Origin: Bacillota bacterium
GTDB lineage: Bacteria > Bacillota > Clostridia > Lachnospirales > Lachnospiraceae
Direction: 5' to 3'
DNA: 40,329 nucleotides
Assembly: GCA_023409835.1 (NCBI GenBank)
Contig: JAEYQV010000108.1
Coordinates: 1 to 40,329, forward strand
Notes under the pieces: model-generated
Database searches by the model: none
The model's input: the letters and a program-made list of their open reading frames with translations, nothing else
What the model was told of the DNA's origin: nothing
Part shown: piece after piece, positions 1 through 7,316 of the stretch
How the letters are laid out: each line of letters starts with the position of its first letter
Numbering within the stretch: the first letter of the stretch is position 1
Position numbers and translations under genes: made by a program

Positions 1-917
1 GCGTAATAGCCGCCGATTTTATTTACTTCTTTTCTCGCATATTCTGCCAGCTCCATCGTCTTGGCAACAATCTCCTTACCGTGGAGATACATATGCTTTC
101 TGGCAATATCCAAGGAGGACATCAAAAGATAGGAACCGCTGGTGGTCTGGGTCAGATTGATGATCTGTCTCACATAACCGCTGTCAATTCCGTTACTGCA
201 TAACAGGAAGGAGCTCTGAGTCAGGGAGCCTCCAGTTTTATGCATACTGACCGCGGCCATATCCGCACCGGCAGCCATAGCACTGACCGGGAGATTCTCA
301 CCGAAGTAAAAATGTGCTCCATGGGCCTCATCTACTAAGACCCGCATGCCGTGCTCATGGGCAATTCGGACAATTTCCTTTAAATTGGAGCAGATTCCGT
401 AATAGGTCGGATTGTTGACAAAGATTGCCTTTGCTTCCGGATGCTGCTTTATCGCTTCTTCTATGTCCTTTACACTCATCCCCAGCGGAATACCCAGTTC
501 ATGGTTTACCCCGGGATTGATATAAACCGGAACAGCTCCGCAGACAACCAGAGCGTTAATCGAGCTACGATGTACGTTTCTAGGTATAATAATCTTCTCG
601 CCCGCTTTACAGGTGGACATAATCATCGCCTGAACTGCAGCCGTGGTCCCATTTACCATAAAAAAAGCCGCTTCTGCACCGAATGCCTCTGCGGCCAGTT
701 CCTCTGCAGCTTTGATCACGGAGGTCGGATGGATCAGATTGTCCAGGGGCTTCATAGAATTAACATCTACCTTCAGACAATCAATTCCGAGAAATTCGGT
801 CAGCTCCGGGTTGCCTCTTCCGCCTTTATGTCCGGGTACATCAAAATGTACGATCCGGTCTTTTTTATGCTTTAACAATGCTTCATGCAAGGGTGAATTC
901 TGTTGTGTATATTCCAT
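1..917 (-). CDS. speA: Orn/Lys/Arg decarboxylase family protein (arginine decarboxylase SpeA-like), 3' part cut by window edge
   Basis: A PLP-dependent fold-type I decarboxylase that probably makes agmatine from arginine (or cadaverine from lysine) in the cytoplasm. The visible 305 residues start MEYTQQNSPLHEALLKHKK and include the N-terminal FDVPGHKGG motif, the NGTTAA cofactor segment (about residue 89), DEAHGAH (D196, H199) and the PLP-lysine motif SMHKTGGSLTQSS (K227). This is the compact Bacillus SpeA/YaaO-type form. The C-terminal part lies outside the window. The start ATG has a GGAGG site 5 nt upstream. It follows speD by 22 bp on the same strand, so the two are co-transcribed. Pairing with S-adenosylmethionine decarboxylase favours arginine decarboxylase and spermidine synthesis over lysine decarboxylase, but the substrate cannot be read from sequence alone. 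Confidence 0.88.
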   Translation of the reverse strand, partial: MEYTQQNSPLHEALLKHKKDRIVHFDVPGHKGGRGNPELTEFLGIDCLKVDVNSMKPLDNLIHPTSVIKAAEELAAEAFGAEAAFFMVNGTTAAVQAMIMSTCKAGEKIIIPRNVHRSSINALVVCGAVPVYINPGVNHELGIPLGMSVKDIEEAIKQHPEAKAIFVNNPTYYGICSNLKEIVRIAHEHGMRVLVDEAHGAHFYFGENLPVSAMAAGADMAAVSMHKTGGSLTQSSFLLCSNGIDSGYVRQIINLTQTTSGSYLLMSSLDIARKHMYLHGKEIVAKTMELAEYARKEVNKIGGYY

Positions 918-939
918 GACTGCCTCCAATTACAGGTAC

Positions 940-1752
940 TTAGTAAATATTCATACCGCTGAAGATCTCGATCATCTCTTTACGAAGACTGTTGGTGATC
1001 TCAAGTCTCTGCTTCGGCGGCAGCTCATATACATCCGTATTAAAGAGATAATGCTGTAGCTCAATCTCCTTTATTAGCATCTTTGTGTGAAAAATATTGG
1101 ACTGATATACATTAACATCAATCGCATCATATCTGGTCAGAGTCTTATCATCAATATAGTCCTGGATGGAGGTAATATCATGGTCAATAAAATACTTCAT
1201 TCCATGGAGGTCACGGGTAAAGCCTCTGACACGGTAATCTATGGTTATAATATCGGAATCAAAGCTTCCGATTAAGTAGTCCAGTGCATTCAGCGGCGAT
1301 ATCTCTCCACAGGTGGAAACATCGATATCAACGCGGAAGGTGGAAATCGAGTTGTCAGGGTGATGTTCGGGGAATGTATGCACGGTTACATGACTTTTAT
1401 CAAGATGGGCATGAACGGTATCTCTCTGATTCAACAGATATTTTCCCTGGTTGCAGGATTCATCGATATGCTCTGAGGATAAGGAACCCTCCGCAATCAG
1501 AATATTTACGGAAGCTCCCTGGGGTTCATAGTCTTGTTTCGATATATTAAGAATATGGGCACCGATCATTTCGGTAACATCTACCAGAATATTGGTTAAA
1601 CGTTCTGAGTTATACTGTTCATCAATATAAGTGATATAATCTTTCTGTTCTCTCTCACTTTTCGCATAGCATACATCATATATGTTGAAGCTAAGTGTCT
1701 TTGTGAGGTTGTTAAAGCCATATAACGTGAGCTTTTTGTCCAACCCTAACAT
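940..1752 (-). CDS. speD: S-adenosylmethionine decarboxylase proenzyme (SpeD, long E. coli type)
   Basis: Decarboxylates S-adenosylmethionine to supply the aminopropyl group for spermidine. The 270-residue protein aligns by eye end to end with E. coli SpeD: LYGFNNLTKTLSF, YDVCYAK, QDYEPQGASV, AHLDKSHVTVHTFPE, DYRVRGFTRD and NVYQSNIFHTKML. The proenzyme should self-cleave at K119-S120 (DKSH) to make the pyruvoyl group; C148 in STCG is the expected proton donor. The open frame extends to 1833, but I place the start at 1752 because the homologous region begins there, a GGAAAGG site precedes it, and the extension overlaps a near-consensus promoter. First gene of the speD-speA operon. Confidence 0.95.
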   Translation of the reverse strand: MLGLDKKLTLYGFNNLTKTLSFNIYDVCYAKSEREQKDYITYIDEQYNSERLTNILVDVTEMIGAHILNISKQDYEPQGASVNILIAEGSLSSEHIDESCNQGKYLLNQRDTVHAHLDKSHVTVHTFPEHHPDNSISTFRVDIDVSTCGEISPLNALDYLIGSFDSDIITIDYRVRGFTRDLHGMKYFIDHDITSIQDYIDDKTLTRYDAIDVNVYQSNIFHTKMLIKEIELQHYLFNTDVYELPPKQRLEITNSLRKEMIEIFSGMNIY

Positions 1753-1804
1753 CACAACCTTTCCTTGTTCGTATACTGCCCATGCAATAATAGCAGCATG
1801 GACT

Positions 1805-1833
1805 ATTATACAAAAATGTATGTAATCTTGCAA
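1805..1833 (-). promoter_or_regulatory. sigma-A promoter for speD-speA
   Basis: On the minus strand TTGCAA (1828-1833), a 17-bp spacer and TATAAT (1805-1810). Transcription would start near 1798, leaving a leader of about 46 nt before the speD ATG at 1752. The promoter lies inside the longer open frame upstream of speD, which argues against the upstream start. Confidence 0.8.
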
Positions 1834-1905
1834 GCATTATTTTTAATGGGACTAAACCTATTGTTTAGTATTACTGTTACATTTCAGTCATAATTCTACA
1901 AATTC

Positions 1906-1926
1906 AAAAAACCCGAAGAATTTCGG
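1906..1926 (-). terminator. Distal terminator of scpA-scpB
   Basis: Read on the minus strand: a CCGAA/TTCGG stem with a 4-nt loop followed directly by GTTTTTT. It lies 244 bp beyond the scpB stop and before the speD promoter. Confidence 0.6.
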
Positions 1927-1938
1927 AGCCTGCAGGCT

Positions 1939-1973
1939 AAAAAACATAAGGATTTTCCGCTCTGATTCCTTAT
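1939..1973 (-). terminator. Proximal terminator of scpA-scpB
   Basis: Read on the minus strand: ATAAGGA/TCCTTAT stem (1967-1973 and 1946-1952) with a 14-nt loop followed by GTTTTTT. Together with the hairpin at 1906-1926 it forms a tandem terminator. Confidence 0.6.
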
Positions 1974-2024
1974 CATAAAGTCGTAAGAATATATTTTTTA
2001 TCGATTCTATGTAAGTCTGAGAAG

Positions 2025-2218
2025 GACATCAAATATCCGGCTTAAGCTGCTCAACTATAACATCAGATATCCGGTTTACAACTGTTCCACTTCTTCCCGG
2101 AGGGAGAAGTATCACATCAGATATCCAGCTTCAGCTGCTCTACTTCTTCCTGGAGGAAGAAGTATCATATCAGATATCCAGCTTTAGTTGCTCTACTTCT
2201 TCCTCTGCTTCGATCTTA
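2025..2218 (-). repeat. Degenerate tandem repeat of the scpB 3' end (about 53 bp unit)
   Basis: The last ~39 bp of scpB (2166 onward) recur downstream at 2113-2165 and 2059-2112, with a shortened copy at 2025-2058. The shared core is a catcagatatcc word followed by a cag-ctg-ctctacttcttcc-like tract. The period is 53-54 bp, so the copies shift frame and are not extra codons. The copy at 2113 carries a perfect 10-bp hairpin, tacttcttcc (2141-2150) and ggaagaagta (2155-2164) with a 4-nt loop; the copy at 2059 has a slightly damaged version. Confidence 0.75.
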
Positions 2219-2742
2219 AAGTCCTCAATCTTCTCGGGATTGAGGACGGGTAAGGCGTCCAGGGATTGCAGTCCGAAGCATCGCAAGAATTCCTCCGTCG
2301 TACCAAACAGAATTGGCCGGCCCGGGGCATCCATCCTGCCCATTTCGCAGATCAAATTATATTCGACCAGTTTATTTACCGCGTGGTCGGATTTAACACC
2401 GCGGATGGCTTCGATCTGCAGCTTCGTAATCGGCTGCTTGTACGCGATAATGGAAAGTGTCTCTAACAATACATCAGTTAATATATGCTTCTTCGGCACA
2501 TGTGTGATTTTTATAATAGATTCATAAAGGGATGGCTTCGTACAGAGCTGGAAGGCTCCGTCTAATTCAATAATATGAATTCCCCGTTCCTCTCCCTCGT
2601 AACGGTCCATCATGCTATGTAAGATTTTTCTGATTGTATCTTCATCGTGATCTAAGGCAGCAGCTAAGCGCTCCAGCTCCACGGCCTCTCCCATCGTAAA
2701 AAGAATTGCTTCAATTTGGGCTTCTACCAGTTTTATTTCCAT
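2170..2742 (-). CDS. scpB: Segregation and condensation protein B (ScpB)
   Basis: Partner of ScpA and SMC in the bacterial condensin complex that compacts and separates sister chromosomes. The 190 residues match ScpB: N-terminal winged helix (VEAQIEAILFTMGEAV, then ALDHDEDTIRKIL), second winged helix (LETLSIIAYKQPITKLQIEA, IRGVKSDHAV, GRMDAPGRPILFGTT) and the conserved FLRCFGLQSLDALP. The start overlaps the scpA stop by one base (TAATG), so translation is coupled. The acidic C-terminal tail ends EEEVEQLKLDI; the DNA coding for this tail is duplicated downstream. Confidence 0.97.
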   Translation of the reverse strand: MEIKLVEAQIEAILFTMGEAVELERLAAALDHDEDTIRKILHSMMDRYEGEERGIHIIELDGAFQLCTKPSLYESIIKITHVPKKHILTDVLLETLSIIAYKQPITKLQIEAIRGVKSDHAVNKLVEYNLICEMGRMDAPGRPILFGTTEEFLRCFGLQSLDALPVLNPEKIEDFKIEAEEEVEQLKLDI

Positions 2743-3518
2743 TAGAAACCGACCTCCTCCATTTGTATGATATCTGTTGCTAAATAGGTAATCCGGATAT
2801 CATCAAAGCTCTTCTCCTGTACAATCTGGATTCTTCCCAGCTTAATCAGCTCAAGAATTCCAAGAAAGGTCACGATGATCTCCATCCTGCTGTGCTGAGC
2901 CTCAAGAAGGCTGCGAAACAGGAAGTTCTTATGTGCTAATCCATATTCCTGTATCTGGTATAACTTCGTTGATAAATTGATCTCTTCCTTCTCAATCTTA
3001 CCGAACTTACTTCGGATCGGATCAATCTTGTCCGCCTGTTTCTTGACAATGGATTTAAAAATCTCATGCAGCCTTGCTAAGGTAAGGTCACTTAGCAGCT
3101 CCTCCACATCGATTTCCTCCTTATATTCGGCGATTTCCTTCGGAATAGTCGGTGGTTTGAATAGTACTCTGGAGGCATCCTGTTCCTTATCCTTTAGCTC
3201 CTCCGAAATGTACTTATACATTTTATATTCCAGGAGCCTGTCCACCAGCTCTTGTCTGGGATCAACCGCTTCCTCATCCTCACTCTCCGGTTCAGGAAGA
3301 AGCATTTTAGATTTTATATTTATCAGAGTGGCCGCCATCAGTAGGAATTCACTCATGATTTCCAGATTCTTAGTCTCCATCTGTTTGATATATTCCAGAT
3401 ATTGCTCTGTTATCTCAACAATCGGGATATCATAGATATTAATCTTATTCTTATCAATCAGATGAAGCAGAAGATCCAAGGGACCTTCAAATGCTTCCAG
3501 TTTTACGGGGATACTCAT
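2742..3518 (-). CDS. scpA: Segregation and condensation protein A (ScpA)
   Basis: Kleisin subunit bridging SMC heads in chromosome condensation. The 258 residues open with the family hallmark FEGPLDLLLHLIDKNKI and DIPIVEITEQYLEYI, followed by the helix MSEFLLMAATLINIKSKMLLP, then an acidic linker and the C-terminal winged helix (VTFLGILELIKLGRI). An AAGGAG site precedes the ATG. It is translationally coupled to scpB. A weak promoter-like TTTACA-17-TATAGG lies upstream at about 3575-3605; I did not list it separately. Confidence 0.97.
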   Translation of the reverse strand: MSIPVKLEAFEGPLDLLLHLIDKNKINIYDIPIVEITEQYLEYIKQMETKNLEIMSEFLLMAATLINIKSKMLLPEPESEDEEAVDPRQELVDRLLEYKMYKYISEELKDKEQDASRVLFKPPTIPKEIAEYKEEIDVEELLSDLTLARLHEIFKSIVKKQADKIDPIRSKFGKIEKEEINLSTKLYQIQEYGLAHKNFLFRSLLEAQHSRMEIIVTFLGILELIKLGRIQIVQEKSFDDIRITYLATDIIQMEEVGF

Positions 3519-3724
3519 AGTTCTCCTTTCAGTTCCTGAACATTACTAGTATTTATTTACAGGTTCTTCCATCCTATATCGATATACTTATTTTGTGTAA
3601 ATTCACATTCGATATAGTATTCAAGTTCATCTGACACCTAAATCTAACCGGATAATTGTGAAACAATAAGTTAATTATTCATCATAACCTTTCATTACTT
3701 GATTTATTATAAATATGAACAACT

Positions 3725-4630
3725 TCATTTACTCGGCTTGACCCGGATAAATACCAGCTCCGGACGGTTAAACAGCCTCATCATCACCGAATGGGAGCCC
3801 AGGCCCTTCGATACGACCATACTTCTCTTCTCCTCCGTAAATACTCCCGAATCATATTTGGGAAATATGCGATATTGAGGTGAAATAATCCCCCCCATCA
3901 GAGGAAGCCGTATAAGCCCTCCGTGCAGATGACCGGACAGAATCAGATCTGCCCCCCAATGAATATAGGATTTAAAATAAATCGGGTTGTGTGCCAGCAG
4001 AAGCTGATATTCCTTCTGATTACTCTTACCTGCAATTTTCTCCAGATAGGTATTGGACATCGGAATCACTCTTGTCTTGTTGTAATACTTCCAATCGATG
4101 CTGATTCCGGTAATCCGGATGCGAGAATTATTCTTTGAGTATACCGTACTGCTGTTATCCAGGAATTGAACTCCCTTTGCTTCGAGGGTCCGCCGAAACT
4201 TAATAAAGGCTTCGTATTTCACTCTTCTATCGTCAGCCTCCGGGCTATTCTCAGAGAACTCTGTTTGATTCAGCTGTGCCAGATGCTGCTCGTGATTGCC
4301 ATAGGAATAATAAACAGGATAGGTCCCAGCCAGCTTCTCAAGCAGATCATAGGCGTTTCCGGGTATACAGGGCTGCTGCTTTGTAATCAGATCTCCCGCC
4401 ACAGCCACCAGATCCGGCTTTAAGCTGTTAATCTTCTTTACTAATCTTTGATTTCTCTTCCCGAAGGTATTATTATGTAGATCGGCCAGAAGGACGATGG
4501 ACAGGCCCTCCGGTATCTGCCCGTTCTTATCGGTATGAATGGTATACTCCGTTACCTTCAGTAATTTTCGTTCCAGGAAGGACCACAGAATCAGCGCAAG
4601 GATTACTGCCAATATCCATTTGATAACCAT
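3725..4630 (-). CDS. Membrane-anchored metallophosphoesterase (YkuE/YaeI-like)
   Basis: Calcineurin-type phosphoesterase of 301 residues. One N-terminal transmembrane segment (about residues 4-18) anchors it, probably with the enzyme outside the membrane. Metal-ligand motifs are in order: D50-L-H52, G79-D80, GNHE (111-114), LLAHNP and SGHLHGG near the C-terminus. Known relatives such as B. subtilis YkuE and E. coli YaeI are membrane-associated; YaeI can act on UDP-diacylglucosamine, but the substrate here is unknown. Its AAAGGAG site and strong promoter show it is a single-gene unit. No clear terminator follows it. Confidence 0.85.
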   Translation of the reverse strand: MVIKWILAVILALILWSFLERKLLKVTEYTIHTDKNGQIPEGLSIVLLADLHNNTFGKRNQRLVKKINSLKPDLVAVAGDLITKQQPCIPGNAYDLLEKLAGTYPVYYSYGNHEQHLAQLNQTEFSENSPEADDRRVKYEAFIKFRRTLEAKGVQFLDNSSTVYSKNNSRIRITGISIDWKYYNKTRVIPMSNTYLEKIAGKSNQKEYQLLLAHNPIYFKSYIHWGADLILSGHLHGGLIRLPLMGGIISPQYRIFPKYDSGVFTEEKRSMVVSKGLGSHSVMMRLFNRPELVFIRVKPSK

Positions 4631-4679
4631 AGGTGCTCCTTTCTATCAGGACTATTCTATCCTCTTACATACCTATTAT

Positions 4680-4708
4680 ACTATACTAATTCAACCCTGA
4701 AGTGTCAA
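4680..4708 (-). promoter_or_regulatory. sigma-A promoter for the metallophosphoesterase gene
   Basis: TTGACA (4703-4708), 17-bp spacer, TATAGT (4680-4685) on the minus strand. The predicted start point is about 45 nt upstream of the ATG. Confidence 0.75.
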
Positions 4709-4874
4709 TAAGCTACTTTTATATTGGCTTTCGTCTTTATCCGGCAGAATAGTTATTGCTTCGGAGGATTCATCCCTCTCCCATCGACACAGCCACGAAA
4801 GGAAAAGATACTTTGGTGATGCTGATATCAACCTGCTACAATAACCGAATTGTCTGCTCTGTTAGTCAACCGCT

Positions 4875-4949
4875 AATGAAAAGAGCGTTATGAATCAAGC
4901 TTCCGGCCGAAAAGCTCTCAGGAGAAGCATTGTGATTCATAACACTCTT
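4875..4949 (-). terminator. Long hairpin with T tail downstream of dacF
   Basis: Arms 4881-4897 and 4933-4949 form a 17-bp helix with a single G-U pair when read on the minus strand. The apical part contains a smaller AGCTT/AAGCT hairpin around CGGCCG. The minus-strand 3' side continues CTCTTTTCATTAG, a weak T tract, so it may be a second terminator or a stable small RNA. Confidence 0.5.
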
Positions 4950-4952
4950 CAA

Positions 4953-4995
4953 GATATGAAAATCAGCATTATGTTAAAGCTGACTAATAACGCTG
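4953..4995 (-). terminator. Probable terminator of dacF
   Basis: Minus-strand stem CAGCGTTAT/ATAATGCTG (4987-4995 and 4964-4972, one G-U pair) followed by ATTTTCATATC, 32 bp beyond the dacF stop. Confidence 0.5.
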
Positions 4996-5027
4996 TTTCC
5001 GTTAGTAACCCTTCCTTAGTATTTCGT

Positions 5028-6263
5028 TTAGTGAGTCATGAAATATCTTCTTAAGGTTTTTTTAAAGCAGTCCTTAAAGCCTGCCTTATTGATAGCCTCT
5101 GAAGCAAGGATATCAACGCTTCCGATCTGTGCTCCGTTATAGGAATAGGTAATTTCCCCAAGCTTATCGTTTACTGCAACCGGTGCCTTCACCTCTTCAT
5201 ACATGACGATCTCCTTCTTAATATCTGCGGGGTTGGTACCCTTCGTACACAGATAGGAGAATTCAGCACCGGGTTTACCCTTCACCGTATCGGCTACTCC
5301 CTTGATTACCCTGACGGGTTCGAAGTTACCCTCTGTGTTGGAGTCCGAAAAGATGCTGTAATTTGCAAAACCATAGTTTAAAAGCTTCGCCGCCTCCATA
5401 AATCTGGTCTTCGTATCCGGTGCCGCCAGGATTACTGCGATCAGATTCATATTATTGCGCCGGGCAGTTGCGGAGAGGCAATATTTAGCCAGACTTGTGG
5501 ACCCGGTCTTTAAGCCGGTAATCCCGGTATAGGATTTAATCAGCTTATTCGTATTGGTCAGTCCAAACTCTGTTCTGCCTTTCTTTGTAGTATGAACAAA
5601 GGTATCCATCCAGACCGTGGAATAATTACTGATCTCCGGGAAATTCGTAATCAGCTCCCGGGACATCAAGGAAATATCATATGCCGTCGTATAGTGATTA
5701 TCAACGTCCAGTCCGCAGCAGTTAACGAAGTTTGTATTGTTCATGCCGAGCTCCTTCGCCCGTTGATTCATCCTGGCTACAAACTCCTCCTCTGAGCCGG
5801 CGATAAATTCTGCCATTGCAACGGAGGCATCATTGGCACTGGCAATACTGATACATTTAATCATTGTATCTACATTCTGAGTCTCATAGGGCTCCAGAAA
5901 TACCTGGGAACCGCCCATGGAAGCTGCGTGCTCACTGACACTGACCTCATCCATCATTTTAATCTTGCCGTCTCTTATGGCTTCAAATATCAGCAGCAGT
6001 GTCATAATCTTCGTGACACTGGCCGGTTTAAGCCGTTCATCCTTATTTTTTTCAAATATAATTGTTCCGGTGGAGCCTTCAATCAAAACTGCAGAAGGAG
6101 AGGACAAGCTCAGCTGTGCTTCTGCTTCCACTGCCGCTGTAACAGGAATCGCAGTATCATTGGTATCCGGTAGGGTTGGCTTAACCTTAGCTTGTGTAGT
6201 AACACCTGACAACATAATGAGAATCAAGGAACATATGATTAGAATTGCACCTGCTTTTTTCAT
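5028..6263 (-). CDS. dacF: D-alanyl-D-alanine carboxypeptidase, peptidase S11 (DacF/PBP5-like)
   Basis: Penicillin-binding protein that trims the terminal D-Ala from peptidoglycan stem peptides outside the cell. The 411 residues start with a signal peptide (residues 1-25, ending near TTQA). The active-site motifs are S82-V-T-K85 (SxxK), S142-A-N144 (SxN) and K252-T-G254. A beta-rich PBP5 C-terminal domain follows, and the protein ends in a basic stretch (FKKTLRRYFMTH) that could be the amphipathic membrane anchor. Related dacF of Bacillus is a sporulation gene; here I see no clear sigma-F site upstream. The start has GGAG 6 nt upstream. The BIG2 gene ends 102 bp before it. Confidence 0.93.
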   Translation of the reverse strand: MKKAGAILIICSLILIMLSGVTTQAKVKPTLPDTNDTAIPVTAAVEAEAQLSLSSPSAVLIEGSTGTIIFEKNKDERLKPASVTKIMTLLLIFEAIRDGKIKMMDEVSVSEHAASMGGSQVFLEPYETQNVDTMIKCISIASANDASVAMAEFIAGSEEEFVARMNQRAKELGMNNTNFVNCCGLDVDNHYTTAYDISLMSRELITNFPEISNYSTVWMDTFVHTTKKGRTEFGLTNTNKLIKSYTGITGLKTGSTSLAKYCLSATARRNNMNLIAVILAAPDTKTRFMEAAKLLNYGFANYSIFSDSNTEGNFEPVRVIKGVADTVKGKPGAEFSYLCTKGTNPADIKKEIVMYEEVKAPVAVNDKLGEITYSYNGAQIGSVDILASEAINKAGFKDCFKKTLRRYFMTH

Positions 6264-6335
6264 ACACTGCTCCGAAAATACTATTATTAATATTTTAATC
6301 CAGGCTATCCATTTTTAGACCAATCCTTCCGTAAA

Positions 6336-6357
6336 TTTGTCTAAAGAAATAGACAAA
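6336..6357. repeat. Inverted repeat between the BIG2 gene and dacF
   Basis: Perfect 8-bp arms tttgtcta and tagacaaa with a 6-nt loop. A third copy of the tagac word at about 6316-6320 can pair with the left arm instead. There is no T tract of note, so it may be an operator or a weak terminator. Confidence 0.4.
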
Positions 6358-6365
6358 GTTCTTAC

Positions 6366-6983
6366 TCACCTTACTGTCACTGTACATCGGAAGTTTTTCC
6401 CCTTCGCCTTCACCGTAATAACCGCCTTGCCCTTCTTGAGGGCCGTTACCTTACCCCATCGGTTCACCTTTACCACCTTCGGATCACTGCTATTATAACG
6501 GGTAAAACCGGCTCCTCCCTGAAGCTTCAGGCGATCGGTATCTCCCACGGACAGATTAAGCTTCTCCTTATTGATATCCAGCACTCTGACCCGGCATTTA
6601 AACACCTTTTTCTCTACCTTAACGATAATATATGCATTTCCGGTGCGATAAGCAAAGACTCTTCCGTTAAAATTCACCCCCGCCACCCGGAAATCTGTCG
6701 TTGAGAAGGAGCATCTCTTATTAATCCCAATCACTCGAAGCTTGAATTCCTCTCCCTTCTTAAGCACAATGTCATTTTCGTTCAAATGCAGTGAGAAAGG
6801 GGATATATACAGCTTCCTATAGAACAAGGAGCTGTTCTCCAATATGTAATGCAGGATCAGAAAGACTGCGATTGCAATCACAATAAATCGACAAATCTGA
6901 TTGATCGGGTTTCTCTGACAGCTGTTGCGTAGCATTGTATCACGCTTCTTTCCCCCATCTGCGTATCGCTTATTCTGCTCCAT
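6366..6983 (-). CDS. Small membrane protein with two BIG2 (Ig-like) domains
   Basis: A signal-anchored protein with a transmembrane segment (ICRFIVIAIAVFLILHYIL) and an extracellular part made of two bacterial Ig-like group 2 repeats. Hallmarks are LKKGEEFKL...VAGVNFNGRVFAYRTGNAYIIVKV in the first and LNLSVGDTDRLKL, then SSDPKVVKVNRWGKVTALKKGKAVITVKA in the second. BIG2 domains occur in adhesins and cell-wall proteins; the role here is unknown. The open frame runs to 7067, but a promoter at 7044-7072 overlaps that start, so I use the ATG at 6983; the ATG at 6935, with a distant GGGGGA, is also possible. Confidence 0.7.
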   Translation of the reverse strand: MEQNKRYADGGKKRDTMLRNSCQRNPINQICRFIVIAIAVFLILHYILENSSLFYRKLYISPFSLHLNENDIVLKKGEEFKLRVIGINKRCSFSTTDFRVAGVNFNGRVFAYRTGNAYIIVKVEKKVFKCRVRVLDINKEKLNLSVGDTDRLKLQGGAGFTRYNSSDPKVVKVNRWGKVTALKKGKAVITVKAKGKNFRCTVTVR

Positions 6984-7043
6984 CCAATATCCATGGAACG
7001 ATAACGATATCCTATGGTCTATTCTATGTGAAGAAGCAGAAAT

Positions 7044-7072
7044 ATTGTAAATAAAATAATACCTCATAGCAA
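7044..7072 (-). promoter_or_regulatory. sigma-A promoter for the BIG2 gene
   Basis: TTGCTA (7067-7072), 17-bp spacer, TACAAT (7044-7049) on the minus strand. It overlaps the first codons of the longest possible reading frame, which argues for a downstream start. Confidence 0.6.
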
Positions 7073-7200
7073 ATTATGATCTTTCTATCCATAGGAACAA
7101 GTGCGAAAGCTCGAAGCCATTATTTTGTAGCGGCTTAGTATGACTATGCCGACATAAAGCAACCCTTTATTTCATTGGACATAAATATCCCAAGACAAAT

Positions 7201-7241
7201 AAAGAGCCATGAAGCTATTTGGCGTAACTTCATGGCTCTTT
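7201..7241 (-). terminator. Terminator after pdp
   Basis: Perfect 14-bp stem (aaagagccatgaag, 7201-7214, and its complement 7228-7241) with a 13-nt loop. On the minus strand the stem is followed by ATTTGTCTTG. Confidence 0.8.
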
Positions 7242-7316
7242 CTAGTATTCCTGATAAGGGAAACGATTTAACGTTTCATCTTGTTAACGGTTGGCCGCCA
7301 CAGGCAGACAATCCGG

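Larger units (their letters stand above)
1753..2169. other. Intergenic region between scpB and speD
   Basis: 417 bp without a gene. From the scpB side it holds degenerate tandem copies of the scpB 3' end (about 2025-2165), two terminator-like hairpins (1906-1973), a 12-bp palindrome with a PstI site between them (1927-1938), and then the speD promoter. Confidence 0.7.
4631..5027. other. Intergenic region between dacF and the metallophosphoesterase gene
   Basis: 397 bp without a gene. It contains two long hairpins downstream of dacF (4875-4995) and the promoter at 4680-4708. The stretch 4710-4870 shows nothing I recognise. Confidence 0.6.
6984..7316. other. Intergenic region between pdp and the BIG2 gene
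   Basis: About 330 bp. It holds the strong terminator hairpin 7201-7241 after pdp and the promoter 7044-7072. I see nothing in 7073-7200 beyond A/T-rich spacer. Confidence 0.5.

Noticed and set aside
441..875. Plus-strand frame opposite speA
   Set aside because: Antisense to conserved PLP-decarboxylase motifs; no ribosome site.
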